From: G958295645 sp965242735
GTDB lineage: Bacteria > Gemmatimonadota > Gemmatimonadetes > Longimicrobiales > Gaopeijiaceae
Length of the DNA: 64,000 nt
Direction: 5' to 3'
NCBI GenBank assembly: GCA_965242735.1
Contig: OZ251497.1
Coordinates: forward strand, 3,162,001-3,226,000
Below, piece by piece: positions 1-8,941 of the stretch (position 1 is its first letter; each line of letters begins with the position of its first letter). The translations under genes and the position numbers were made by a program. The notes beneath the pieces are model-generated. The model did no database searches. It was given only the letters and a program-made list of their open reading frames with translations, and was not told where the DNA came from.

Positions 1-1218
1 TTGTTTCGAATTTCGGCAGGGACCTGGAAAGCGGGCAGCTGGCCATGGTCCTGTTTCTCGGATCATCGAAACGACGATTAAGTGATCTTGTCCTTCGGAA
101 CATCGCCGACGCAATAAGACGCGATCTGCATATGCGTCTTGAACATCGAATCGTCGGTCGATGTCAAAACGGAAAACGATGGCCCGTTGGCTAATATCCC
201 AAACAGTCCACGAAATGGTGTCGTGTGCAGGAATCGGGAACAACCTGAACCAGATGCGATCGGAAGCATCTACGAAGAGTTCGTCCACAGGCGGTGCCAC
301 GGAATTGGCCGGAACTTGCGACATCTGAGTGAGGTCGAGATCAGGAAAAGAGACTTGGATGCCGGTCTCGGAAGCGAGATGCTGGTACCGCCGGCGCTCG
401 ATTCGACTGCGACGACCATCGTCAGACATATTGGCCAGCCGTTGCGCGGCGACGTCGGCGGCGGAAACAGACGCGCGCGCGCCAGGCAGACGAAACGTCA
501 AGGCCGTGTCGCCGTTGGCAGTAAGGAGCCGAGCCACATCATGGTCGGTTTGAGCAACGATGAAGTACTTGCGCGAGCAAGCGGCCAACGTCTTGTGACC
601 AAAGATCACGGGAATGGAGCGATAGCTGCGCCAGCTGCCGTTCTGCATCGCCAGTCGCACGGCCTCGTTGCCGGCGGCGACGACAATTGGGCGAGAACGG
701 CCATCGGGGCCGATGACCGTGAAGTGCACGCTGTCCCGGTGAATGCGCGGCGCCAGAGTCGAGGTCGCGCCAAACCTGGGCGAGCCAAGGGAACGACCGA
801 TTGCCGTCCCGTCGTCGAGGACGCACACGGGCCGCCAAGAAGGGCCGTATTCTTCACCGGGGATCAAGCCGTCAGTCCGCAACGCGCCGAGGATGCCCCG
901 GTGGTCGTCCGCTGCAGCGATCTCGCCTGGCCACAGCCGCCCGATCAGCCGAATCGTGGAAGGCAGATTGGGCTCCGCGGGGCTCAAGGGCCGGAGCTTT
1001 CCGTTTTCGTCGGATTGGTACGCCCGCCTAGCGGAATCGTCCACGAACACGTATCTCGCGTCGTCCAGAAGCATGGCGTCCCCCAGCCAGCCGACGCGAA
1101 CGCCCGTCGCGTGCTCGCTCCATCCCGAGGCAGAGAGAGCATCGGCTGACGGCCGAAATACGGGCACGTCCTGTCCCGTCGTCATCGGAAGCGCCATCAG
1201 GAATGCGAGAATGCCCAT
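1..1218 (-). CDS. Exported 6-bladed beta-propeller-like protein (3' end outside window)
   Basis: An open frame runs from the ATG at 1218 leftward to the window edge without a stop, giving at least 406 residues; the C-terminus is missing. The N-terminus (MGILAFLMALPMTTGQD) is a short hydrophobic signal peptide. The body has repeated beta-rich stretches with Asp-rich turns typical of propeller blades, for example YVFVDDSARRAYQSDENGKL near residue 55 and VDASDRIWFRLF near residue 330. Proteins of this style are frequent in Gemmatimonadota as 6-bladed beta-propeller or NHL-like exported proteins of unknown function; that assignment is by style, not by a diagnostic motif. It follows the AraC-like HTH gene by 45 bases on the same strand and is probably the last or near-last gene of the leftward TonB/sigma cluster. 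Confidence 0.7.
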   Translation of the reverse strand, partial: MGILAFLMALPMTTGQDVPVFRPSADALSASGWSEHATGVRVGWLGDAMLLDDARYVFVDDSARRAYQSDENGKLRPLSPAEPNLPSTIRLIGRLWPGEIAAADDHRGILGALRTDGLIPGEEYGPSWRPVCVLDDGTAIGRSLGSPRFGATSTLAPRIHRDSVHFTVIGPDGRSRPIVVAAGNEAVRLAMQNGSWRSYRSIPVIFGHKTLAACSRKYFIVAQTDHDVARLLTANGDTALTFRLPGARASVSAADVAAQRLANMSDDGRRSRIERRRYQHLASETGIQVSFPDLDLTQMSQVPANSVAPPVDELFVDASDRIWFRLFPIPAHDTISWTVWDISQRAIVFRFDIDRRFDVQDAYADRVLLRRRCSEGQDHLIVVSMIRETGPWPAARFPGPCRNSKQ

Positions 1219-1263
1219 ACCCACCTGAACGCTTTGAGTCCCGCGACAAAGTAGGGCAGTTTT

Positions 1264-2010
1264 TTACGGCACCCTCTCGCCGGGCGGGCCAGCTGTCGCC
1301 GGGCGGGCCAGCTTCGTCACGATCACGCGGCCCACGTGGCTCGCGCCTCCCATCTGCCGGAGCTCCGACGGCGGCGCCTGCAAGGCCCTGCGGACCATGC
1401 GCCGGTAGACGGCAGGGTCCAGAAATCCCAGCGCGGCGGCGACGACGCCCGACGGCCTCTGACTCCACTCCGCGATCCGTTCGACGGTGTAGACTCGGCC
1501 TAGGATGATCAGCTTCTTCGGGGTCGGAATGGCCAGGGCCGCGCACCGGCGAATCAAGGCCCAATGGGGCATTCCGAGGTCCTTCGCGAGAACCGGAACG
1601 GCAGTCGCTTCGAAGGATCGGTCGAGCACGCGGCCCATGATGCGGCCAGCCTCGGGGGCTGCCCGTTCGTGGATTCGAGCCTGCAACCGAAGTGGGCGCT
1701 CCGGGTCGATGGCTCGCAGGACCGCGGACCGCATGCCGCCAACCCAGTCGCCCTTGCTGAGAAGCGGCGCCGCGACGGCGAACGGCAGATCGTCGCCCGG
1801 CCGGCCGTCTGCCGGAGGGCCGGCCGCAAGGCAAGGATCGACCACCGCGGGCGAGTCGGGGTGGCGCCGGGCGAGTTCGGCGAGTTCGCTCCAGCTTGCC
1901 GCAAACTCGGCCGGTCCGACGATCTGCGAGAGGGGCCGAGCGCCGGCGATCATCCGGACGCGCCGCTTGAACTCCCGGCTTCCGGTGAGAGCGAGCACCG
2001 GCGGGCGCAC
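1264..2010 (-). CDS. AraC-like helix-turn-helix regulatory protein
   Basis: The 248-residue protein has an unrecognised N-terminal half (residues 1-130, with a GSREFKRRVRMIAGARPLSQ start). Its C-terminal half resembles the double HTH of the AraC family: a first helix pair around VLAKDLGMPHWALIRRCAAL, then RPSGVVAAALGFLDPAVYRR, the usual place of the AAALGF.D..YF.R signature, and a PPSEL end. The GTG start lies one base after the stop of the ECF sigma gene upstream, so the two are probably translationally coupled. A DNA-binding role is inferred from the C-terminal motif; the N-terminal half, which would sense a ligand in classical AraC proteins, is not recognisable. Confidence 0.65.
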   Translation of the reverse strand: MRPPVLALTGSREFKRRVRMIAGARPLSQIVGPAEFAASWSELAELARRHPDSPAVVDPCLAAGPPADGRPGDDLPFAVAAPLLSKGDWVGGMRSAVLRAIDPERPLRLQARIHERAAPEAGRIMGRVLDRSFEATAVPVLAKDLGMPHWALIRRCAALAIPTPKKLIILGRVYTVERIAEWSQRPSGVVAAALGFLDPAVYRRMVRRALQAPPSELRQMGGASHVGRVIVTKLARPATAGPPGERVP

Positions 2011-2011
2011 C

Positions 2012-2587
2012 TCAAAGGTCCTCGTGAAATCTCTGCAGCCGTTCTTCTCCCTGGAGCCTGAACAGCGCCCGATGCACCAAGTTGGCGACCGTGGACACCC
2101 CGACGCCCATGATGTCGGCGGCCTCCGGCTGGGTCTTCCCTTGCAAGATCGTCAGCACTACCGCCTCGCGCTCGTCGTCCGGCAGCCGGTCCAGCGCCTC
2201 GCTGACCGCCTTCTCCAGGAAACGCCGTTGCACGTGGTCGTCCAACGCGTCGCCGTCGCCGTCGGCGGCCACGCCCAGCGCCTCGTCGAAGTCGGCTGTT
2301 CGGGCAGCCTCCTTCTGCGCCCGGCGCGCGCAGGACGTGCGGTAGTTCTTCGCCACGCGGACGAGCCACGGTCCGAAAGGGGCCTTGCCGGTGTAGCGGT
2401 CGAGCCGGGACAGCAGGTGAACCCAGAAGTCCTGAACCAGGTCGTCAAGGTGATGCCGATCGACGGACATCGACGCGAAGATGGACTTGAGCACGGGGCC
2501 GTAGAGCCGGACGATCTTCTCCAGCAGGCGGGCGTCTCGGGTCCGCAGAAGCGCGATGTCGACATCAAGCTTAGGCAGATTGGTCAC
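2012..2587 (-). CDS. ECF-type RNA polymerase sigma factor
   Basis: This 191-residue protein has the two-domain layout of extracytoplasmic-function sigma factors. Region 2 contains HHLDDLVQDFWVHLLSRLDRY followed by APFGPWLVRVAKNYRTSCARR (core and -10 binding). After an acidic linker, region 4 reads ALDRLPDDEREAVVLTILQG and TQPEAADIMGVGVSTVANLV (-35 binding HTH). The start is a GTG. It lies between a beta-propeller lipoprotein and an AraC-like gene in the cluster led by a TonB receptor, a place where ECF factors often control surface nutrient uptake. No FecR or zinc-finger anti-sigma protein is seen beside it, so how it is controlled is unclear. Confidence 0.9.
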   Translation of the reverse strand: MTNLPKLDVDIALLRTRDARLLEKIVRLYGPVLKSIFASMSVDRHHLDDLVQDFWVHLLSRLDRYTGKAPFGPWLVRVAKNYRTSCARRAQKEAARTADFDEALGVAADGDGDALDDHVQRRFLEKAVSEALDRLPDDEREAVVLTILQGKTQPEAADIMGVGVSTVANLVHRALFRLQGEERLQRFHEDL

Positions 2588-2761
2588 TGATCGCGTCCCC
2601 GCTGCTCGATCCGAGCGCCGGCGGCGTCACTGCCCGCGCCGCCTCGGTGACCGGAAGCTGTCGCGGCCTAGCCCGAAGCGCAAGCCCCATCGCGCGCCGT
2701 CTCGTAGACCTGCCGGACTCGCGGGCCGCAAGAGCCGTGACGAGGCCGGGAAGCGTCCGGT

Positions 2762-3792
2762 TCAGCGCAGACGGACGACGATCCATTGGTTGGGCGTGGG
2801 AGAGTCCGGATGGACGAAGATCAGACGCCGGCCATCCACGGCAAGCAACTTCGGCGTGTTGCGCAGATCAAAGTGGCGCATGCCGCTTGTCGTCGTTCGA
2901 AGCAGGTTCCACTCGTTGTCTGCACCCCGCGGACGTTGGTACTGCACAAGGAGGGTTCCGTCGTCCAGCCAATGCACGTCCACAAGGAGATGCAAGCTTT
3001 CGAGCCATTCGTCGATCTCCTCCGGGCTGGCATTGGGATTGTAGGACTGAAGTCGCCGAAAATCTTGTATCGGAAGTGGTATTCGTCCGAGTGGCCGTCC
3101 AGTGAGAGCAAAGAGATATACCGTGTCGGCAAACGCAGATACGGCAGCTACGGTGTCGCCTCGAAGCGCAACGTCGACCCAGCCGAAGTTCCTGGATGCC
3201 AAGCCCGCCAAGGAATCGCCCGGAGTCGGGAAGAAGCTTGTCGATATCGTGTCGGCCGCGCTGTTCCACACGTGCAACAGTCGCCGGGGCCACGACGATC
3301 CTCCAACGATGCCGGCCACCAAGAAGAGACTGTCGCTCAGGCGACGAGCGGTGTAGACTGGTCGTATGGGCGGCCGGCTCGCGCCTAGGAAGCCAACGCC
3401 GGAAGAGTCGAAGTCGAGAAGCCCGCGCGAGAAGTCGACGACCGTCATCGTTCCGTCGGCATTGCGCATGGCCGTCAACGGCAAGCCGAACTCTCCTGGG
3501 CCCTCTCCCTTGCGGCCGAACTGCGTCTGGAGTCGGCCCGAGGCGTCATAGATTCGCACGCGGGCTTCTCTCGTCCGTCCACGATCAGGAACGAGCCGTC
3601 GTCTTGAACGACGACCTCCGGGGTGACGTTGATGACGTCGTCGCCTTCCTCCAAGGAGATCGTCGCTACCGGCTCGAACACGGAGTCCGGCAACGTCGGA
3701 CCCATCGGTTGCTGGACGCCCACGTCGCTTTCACCGCACGCGACGACGCCGGCGGCGAGGTGGAGCACGAGATGTCTTCGCATGCGTCTCAT
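2762..3792 (-). pseudogene. Frameshifted 6-bladed beta-propeller lipoprotein
   Basis: Two frames together make one protein of about 340 residues. The first begins at the ATG at 3792 and has a lipoprotein signal (MRRMRRHLVLHLAAGVVAC, lipobox VVAC). It continues as EVVVQDDGSFLIVDGRE to about 3570. The homologous continuation, VRIYDASGRLQTQFGRKGEG and PGEFGLP, is in another frame from about 3568 to the stop at 2762. Reading CGAGAAGCCC instead of the CGAGAGAAGCCC present at about 3563-3574 would restore one frame, so a two-base GA gain is the simplest explanation. The G.GEGPGEF motif is classic for 6-bladed beta-propeller exported proteins. The first ATG overlaps the TonB receptor stop (ATGA). 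It may be a real null allele, a slippage-switched gene or a sequencing error. Confidence 0.75.
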
Positions 3793-6359
3793 TGTCTCGT
3801 TTCCGTCCTTTCTCGATTCCTCGATTGGGGGCGAATGGTGAAGTCGGCCCTCGCGTAGACGACCCGCCCGGACACCCCGTAGGGGGATTCCGCGGGGTAG
3901 TCGAACGCCCACAGCTGGGCCACGTGGCCGGCAGGCAGCTTGCCGGGGAGTCTGTCGAAGAGGTTGTTGGCGCCCACGGCCACCCGGACCCGGCCGGCGA
4001 CTCGGAAGCTGACCTGGACGTCGGCCACTGCGGCGGCCCTGATCTCCACCGGCTCTTCGAAGATGAACGGCGACATGACCGCACCGACGTGGTTCAGCCG
4101 GAAGCGGCCACCGATCCCCCGCGCCGACCGCACGTCCACGCCGACGCCGAGCCGCGTCTTGGGTTGGTTCTTCGTGAGCAGCAGCGTCTGGGTCTCGCGC
4201 ACGAACGCCGGGTTGCGGTTGTTCGTGATCTCGGTCTCGTTGCGGTGGAAGCTGGCCGTGAGGTCGGCCGCGCCCCACGACATCTCCCGGAACCGCCAAG
4301 CGGCCACGATCTCGAACCCCTGCGTGCGCGTGTCCACGGCGTTGGTCCAGAACGAGACGCCGTCCACGGGCCGCCCCTGGAAGCGCGCGCCGGGGCGAAG
4401 GCCGTGGTCCGGTCCCAGCCCCTCGCTGAGAACGACGGCGCCGGCCACGGACACTCTGTAGTAGTCGGCGGCCAGCGCCAAGCCCGAGCCGGTGGAGTAG
4501 ACGACGCCGCCCGCCAGAGCCCGGGACGTCTCGTGGGCCAAGGAGCAGACGCCGAAGTCGTCGCAGGCCACCGGATCGCCTTCGGGCAGGAATCCGGTGC
4601 TGGCCAAGCCCTCTGCGTCGCCTTGGAAGATCACCGTGTTGAAGCCCTGCTGGGGCAGCCGCGGCGCCCGGAAGCCGGTGGACGCGGCGGCGCGGAGGGC
4701 CGCGCCCGACTCTCCCAATTCGATTCGGCCGGACAGCTTGCCGGCGAACGCGCGGCCGACGTCGCTGTAGTGCTCCAAGCGCACCGCCGCGCCGAGGAAC
4801 ACGTTGTCGGCCGGCTCCGCCTCCAGGTCAGCGTAGAGGCCGATGCTGTTGCGGCCCCGCTCGGCAGCGTCGGCGCTCGCCGGACTGTACCCCGGGAAGC
4901 CTTGGATGCCGCAGCTCGCGTACGCCGAACCGTCCACGTTCTGGTGGTGCGCGGCAGGCCAGCCGCCCGGCGAGTCGCCGGGACCGCAAGCGTAGGACGC
5001 CAAGTCGCCGGCGGTCATCCAGAAGGTCTCCCGGCGGTAGGCGGCCCCCAGCGCCACGTGGGCGGGCGCGCCGATCAGAGACAGGCCGCGGGCCGCTTCC
5101 GCGCTCATCTCGATCTGGCGAAGCGAGAGGGCGCCGCCGAAGACGTCGGTCGGCCCGGCGTGGGCGGCGATGGAGTCCGGCGCGGCGCCGGGGTTGCGGG
5201 CCAAGTACTCGGCCGCGTAGGAGGGGTTGATGGAGTTGGCCGTGCTGAACCGAAACTCGCCCTGTTCGATCCCGAGGCTCGCGTCCGCCGACCAGCCGCC
5301 CAGGCGGGTTCGGACTCCCAGAGCCGACGAGACGTCGTTGAGCTCCGACGCCTCGGTTGGAAAGAAACCGTCGGGGTAGACGTAGGACACGTTTCGGGAC
5401 ACCCAATCCGCGTTCGTGTAGGGGCCGTCGGCGACGGCCGCGCGCGCCGAGTAGGTGGCGAAGGCGTACAACTCTGCCGACTCGGCCACCGGGACCCCCG
5501 CGTTCACGACGATCGCCGTGCTCCGGTAGTCGGGCTCGCCGATCCGTTGCAGCTGGGCGACCCGGCCGCCGTCCGCGCAGGGCGCGTAGTTGGGGTCCGG
5601 GGCGAAGCAGGTGCGCGCCGTGCCCGCCCGGATCGTCGGCTCCTGGTCCGCGTGCTCGACCGTCAGATTGAGAAAGCCGCCTTCGCCGAGGCCGATCCCG
5701 GCGTTGGCCGCCGCCGCGACCCGCTCGCCGTCGCCCCGAGACGTCCGGCCCACCTGCGTGATGGCGGTCATGCCGGCGTCGGCGTCCTTGAGCACGACGT
5801 TGACGACCCCGGCGAGGGCGTCGGAGCCGTACTGGGCGGTCGCGTCCGCCCGCAGCACTTCGATCCGCTCGACGGCGTGCACGGGGATGGCACGAAGGTC
5901 CGTGCCGACGGCGCCCAGCCCCTGGAGAGCGATGACCTTGGGGAACGCGACCCCGTGGCGCCGCTTCCCGTTGACCAGCACCAACATCTGGTCGGCGCTC
6001 ATGCCCCGCAGCGTGGCGACGTGCAGCGCGGCGCCGTCGCCGGCGTGGAAGCGCGTGGAGTTGAACGACGGCACGATCCGGCCCAGAGCCTCGGCCAAGT
6101 CGGCTTCGCCCAGCCGGGCCAGCTCCTCGGCGCAGTAGACCTCCACCGGCGCCGCGAGTTCGGCGGGGCCGCGCGTTCTTGCGCGGGAGCCGGCCACCGC
6201 CTCGCCGGCGTCCAGGCCGCATTCGGTTGCGGCGCCGACGGCGGCGGGCTCCTGGGCGCCGGCCGGGGCCGCGACCGCTACGGCGAGGAGAGCGAGGGTC
6301 GCCGGCAACGCGCCGGCGAGCGTCCCAGCTTGAAGTGTGCTCCGTCGTGCCGTAATCAT
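3789..6359 (-). CDS. TonB-dependent outer-membrane receptor
   Basis: The 856-residue protein has a signal peptide (hydrophobic stretch at residues 17-35, ending PAGAQEP). A plug domain at about 70-200 contains LRGMSADQMLVLVNGKRRH and HAVERIEVLRADATAQYGSD followed by ALAGVVNVVLK, which are hallmark plug motifs. A long beta-barrel follows, ending in ANNLFDRLPGKLP and VYARADFTIRPQSRNRERTE. The last strand carries a polar tail rather than the usual terminal aromatic residue. It imports an unknown ligand across the outer membrane using TonB energy. It is the first gene of the leftward cluster, and its stop overlaps the next start as ATGA. The 112-base gap to the divergent persulfide dioxygenase gene should hold its promoter. 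Confidence 0.93.
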   Translation of the reverse strand: MITARRSTLQAGTLAGALPATLALLAVAVAAPAGAQEPAAVGAATECGLDAGEAVAGSRARTRGPAELAAPVEVYCAEELARLGEADLAEALGRIVPSFNSTRFHAGDGAALHVATLRGMSADQMLVLVNGKRRHGVAFPKVIALQGLGAVGTDLRAIPVHAVERIEVLRADATAQYGSDALAGVVNVVLKDADAGMTAITQVGRTSRGDGERVAAAANAGIGLGEGGFLNLTVEHADQEPTIRAGTARTCFAPDPNYAPCADGGRVAQLQRIGEPDYRSTAIVVNAGVPVAESAELYAFATYSARAAVADGPYTNADWVSRNVSYVYPDGFFPTEASELNDVSSALGVRTRLGGWSADASLGIEQGEFRFSTANSINPSYAAEYLARNPGAAPDSIAAHAGPTDVFGGALSLRQIEMSAEAARGLSLIGAPAHVALGAAYRRETFWMTAGDLASYACGPGDSPGGWPAAHHQNVDGSAYASCGIQGFPGYSPASADAAERGRNSIGLYADLEAEPADNVFLGAAVRLEHYSDVGRAFAGKLSGRIELGESGAALRAAASTGFRAPRLPQQGFNTVIFQGDAEGLASTGFLPEGDPVACDDFGVCSLAHETSRALAGGVVYSTGSGLALAADYYRVSVAGAVVLSEGLGPDHGLRPGARFQGRPVDGVSFWTNAVDTRTQGFEIVAAWRFREMSWGAADLTASFHRNETEITNNRNPAFVRETQTLLLTKNQPKTRLGVGVDVRSARGIGGRFRLNHVGAVMSPFIFEEPVEIRAAAVADVQVSFRVAGRVRVAVGANNLFDRLPGKLPAGHVAQLWAFDYPAESPYGVSGRVVYARADFTIRPQSRNRERTETRQ

Positions 6360-6471
6360 TCAGGTCTCTCCCGTGCTCGAGCGAGAAGACCTCTCGGGCG
6401 CTGGGGCGTGGCGAACGCCGCCCGTGATTCAATGGACGCCGCAAGCCGCAACTTCGTGCAACGGAGGCCCA

Positions 6472-7860
6472 ATGTACTTCAAGCAAGTCGTGGACGACGT
6501 TCTGGCCCAGCGGGCGTACTTGGTGGGATGCGAAGAGACGGGCGAGGCCGTCGTCGTCGATCCCGAGCGGGACGTGGACCGCTACCTGGAGATCGCAAGC
6601 GCCGACGGACTCCGGATCGTGGCCGCGGCGGAGACCCACATCCACGCCGACTTTCTGTCGGGTTGCCGGGAGCTGGTGGAGCGGCACGGGTGCGCCGCGT
6701 ACCTGTCCGCCGAGGGCGGCGAGGAGTGGCAGTACGAATGGGCGCGGGGACGCCCGGGCGTGACCCTGCTCCGCGACGGCGACGCCTTCTCGATAGGGCG
6801 CGTGCGCCTGCGCGCGATGCACACGCCGGGCCACACGCCCGAGCACGTCAGCTACGCGATCTCGGACGGCGCGGGCGAATCGGACATGCTTTCGGGAGAC
6901 TTCGTCTTCGTCGGCGACATGGGACGCCCGGACCTCCTCGAGTCCGCGGCGGGCGTGGCGGGAGCGATGGCGCCGTCGGCCAAGCGGCTCCACGACTCGG
7001 CGCTCGGCTTGCTCGAGATGCCGGGCGGCCTGCGCATCTGGCCGGGCCACGGGGCCGGGAGCGCCTGCGGCAAGGCGCTGGGGTCGGCGCCGTCCACGAC
7101 GGTCGAGAACGAACGGTCCGGCAACGCGGCTCTGGTCGCGGCCCGGCGCGGAGAGGACGCCTTCGTCTCGTTCATCTTGGACGGCCAGCCGGAGCCGCCC
7201 GGGCACTTCGGCCGCATGAAGCGCGAAAATCGGGCCGGACCCGCCCTCCTTGACGAACTGCCTCGTCCCCGCCGACTTGGCGCGTCCGACTTGGCGCAGA
7301 TCGCCGAGGACCGCGATGCGGTGGCGCTCGACCTGAGACGAGACCGGTCCTCCTTCTACGCCGCGCACCTTCCCGGCTCGCTCTGCGCGCCGCTCGACAA
7401 GTCCTTCGCCGCCGTCGCCGGTTCCTACGTGGAGCCCGACTGCGAGATCGCGCTGGTCTGCGAGCCCGGCGATCTGGACGGGGCGGTCCGGGCGCTGGTG
7501 CGGATCGGGCTCGACCGCGTGTCGGGCTGGTGCACGCCCGGCGGCCTGCGGAGCTACGCCGACGCGGGCGGGACCGTGGCCGACTTGGAAGAGATCGCGT
7601 TCGCCGAGCTGCTCCGCCGCAGCTGCGCTCCCGACACCCAGGTGGTGGACGTTCGCGGGGCCGCGGAGCACGCGCTCGGCGCCGTCGAGGGCAGCTGCAA
7701 CATCGCTCACACGCAGCTCCCCCGGCGGCTCGGCGAGCTCCCCAAGGACAAGGAGCTCGCCGTGCACTGCATGAGCGGCGCGCGCGCTTCCGCCGCTGCG
7801 TCGTTCCTGGCTCGCTCCGGCTTCCGCGTCGTGGCCGTGAACGACCTGTTGCGGCTGTGA
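6472..7860 (+). CDS. MBL-fold persulfide dioxygenase fused to rhodanese domains
   Basis: The ATG at 6472 is chosen because GGAGG lies about five bases upstream; the product is 462 residues, the usual length for this fusion. The N-terminal metallo-beta-lactamase domain has THIHADFLSG (H56, H58, D60), HTPGHTPEHVSY, SGDFVFVGDMGRPDL and PGHGAGSACG, matching ETHE1/CstB-type persulfide dioxygenases. A first rhodanese-like domain (VALDLRRDRSSFYAAHLPGS) appears to lack a catalytic Cys. The second (VVDVRGAAEHALGAVEGSCN) has a Cys in the active loop VHCMSGARAS. Such proteins oxidise glutathione or low-molecular-weight persulfide to sulfite and pass sulfur to an acceptor, giving sulfide detoxification in the cytoplasm. 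It is transcribed away from the TonB receptor gene. Confidence 0.93.
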   Translation: MYFKQVVDDVLAQRAYLVGCEETGEAVVVDPERDVDRYLEIASADGLRIVAAAETHIHADFLSGCRELVERHGCAAYLSAEGGEEWQYEWARGRPGVTLLRDGDAFSIGRVRLRAMHTPGHTPEHVSYAISDGAGESDMLSGDFVFVGDMGRPDLLESAAGVAGAMAPSAKRLHDSALGLLEMPGGLRIWPGHGAGSACGKALGSAPSTTVENERSGNAALVAARRGEDAFVSFILDGQPEPPGHFGRMKRENRAGPALLDELPRPRRLGASDLAQIAEDRDAVALDLRRDRSSFYAAHLPGSLCAPLDKSFAAVAGSYVEPDCEIALVCEPGDLDGAVRALVRIGLDRVSGWCTPGGLRSYADAGGTVADLEEIAFAELLRRSCAPDTQVVDVRGAAEHALGAVEGSCNIAHTQLPRRLGELPKDKELAVHCMSGARASAAASFLARSGFRVVAVNDLLRL

Positions 7861-7936
7861 GGAAGGCGCGACGGCCCCCAGTCCCGAGCGCGCGACGACC
7901 TGCCCAGCACACCGGCCGCGTCCTGTCGAGGCCGCC

Positions 7937-8872
7937 GTGCCGTCCTTGCCCTTGGCCCTAGCCCCCGCGACGGCGGCGTACTTGGCGACCCTGGCTATCG
8001 GAGCTGGGCGCCGACGGGCGGCTCGTCGTCAACGCCCCGCGACGGCGGCATACCTGGCGACCCTGGCTATCGTGCCGGGAACGGCCGCCGCCCAGGACGC
8101 GGAGCGGCCCTGGAAGGCTACGGCAGAGCTCAGCTTCGTCCAGACCGGCGGCAACGCCGAGTCGTCCACCATCGGGTTGGCGGGGACCTTCGCCCGCTCC
8201 TGGTCGCGCACCGAGCTTCGGGCCGAGATGGCGAGCATCCGCACCCGCACGACTCGCCGCGCTCGCACCGCCGTCGGCGCCGCGGACGACTACCGCGTCG
8301 AAGCCACGTCCGACACGCGCGTGTCCGCCGAGAACTACCAGGCGCGGCTCACGCTGGACCGATCCGTGTCCGACCGCACCGCTCTCTTCTTCCGTTCGGA
8401 GTGGGTGCGCAACACCTTCTCGGGCATCGACGGCCGAATCGTGAACGGCGGCGGCCTCTCCAACCGCTGGATCGACGACGACCGGCAACGCCTCGACACG
8501 CGATACGGCCTCACCTACACGACCCAGTACGACGTCGTCTCCGCTCCCGGCGGCCCCGACCGCTTCTTCGGCCTTCAGCTGTCCGCCGAATACCGCCGCC
8601 GCATCGGCAAGGCGGAGTGGACCAGCGCCCTCGTCGTCGACGAGAACGGCAAGGAGCTGTCGGACCTGCGAGCCGACTGGACAAACTCGGCGGCCGTGGC
8701 ACTGAGCGGCCGGCTGGCGCTGAAGACGACCCTGCGCCTCACGTTCGACAACGAGCCGTCGCTGCAGGAGGTCCCCCTGCGATCCGAGGCGGGCGAGAAC
8801 CTCGGCACGGTCCGCGTGTCGCGGGCCCGGCTGGACCGCGTCACGACGATTGCGGTGGTGGTGACGTGGTGA
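7937..8872 (+). CDS. DUF481-type (YdiY-like) outer-membrane protein
   Basis: This 311-residue protein is recognised as DUF481 from its beta-strand pattern, starting WKATAELSFVQTGGNAESST and including QARLTLDRSVSDRTALFFRS, RLDTRYGLTYTTQYDV and RRRIGKAEWTSALVVDENGK. It ends RLDRVTTIAVVVTW, an aromatic C-terminus typical of outer-membrane barrels. The start is a GTG. The signal region is odd: the block ATAAYLATLAI occurs twice because 72 bases are tandemly duplicated, leaving a basic stretch (RRRAARRQRP) between two hydrophobic segments. The second copy ends in a good signal-peptidase site (GTAAAQDA). Role unknown; family members are salt- or stress-linked in some bacteria. It converges with the aquaporin gene. 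Confidence 0.8.
   Translation: MPSLPLALAPATAAYLATLAIGAGRRRAARRQRPATAAYLATLAIVPGTAAAQDAERPWKATAELSFVQTGGNAESSTIGLAGTFARSWSRTELRAEMASIRTRTTRRARTAVGAADDYRVEATSDTRVSAENYQARLTLDRSVSDRTALFFRSEWVRNTFSGIDGRIVNGGGLSNRWIDDDRQRLDTRYGLTYTTQYDVVSAPGGPDRFFGLQLSAEYRRRIGKAEWTSALVVDENGKELSDLRADWTNSAAVALSGRLALKTTLRLTFDNEPSLQEVPLRSEAGENLGTVRVSRARLDRVTTIAVVVTW
7964..8072 (+). repeat. Two-copy 37-base direct repeat, period 72, in a signal-peptide region
   Basis: Bases 7964-8000 and 8036-8072 are the same 37-base sequence with two differences (both beginning cccgcgacggcggc). The period of 72 bases is 24 codons, so the frame of the DUF481 gene is kept and the signal-peptide core is encoded twice. Confidence 0.85.
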
Positions 8873-8941
8873 AACGGCCACCGGCGCTCGCGCCGTCGGA
8901 GGCCTGACCGGCGCGCTTCCGCCGCGGCCACGGTTGGCCGG

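Noticed and set aside
139..1149. A 336-residue forward open frame
   Set aside because: It is an Arg/Gly-rich shadow of the leftward beta-propeller-like gene, which has a signal peptide and a coherent fold pattern.
3792..7253. A 1,153-residue forward open frame
   Set aside because: It lies antisense to the TonB receptor and out of frame with the persulfide dioxygenase; composition is typical of a GC-rich shadow.
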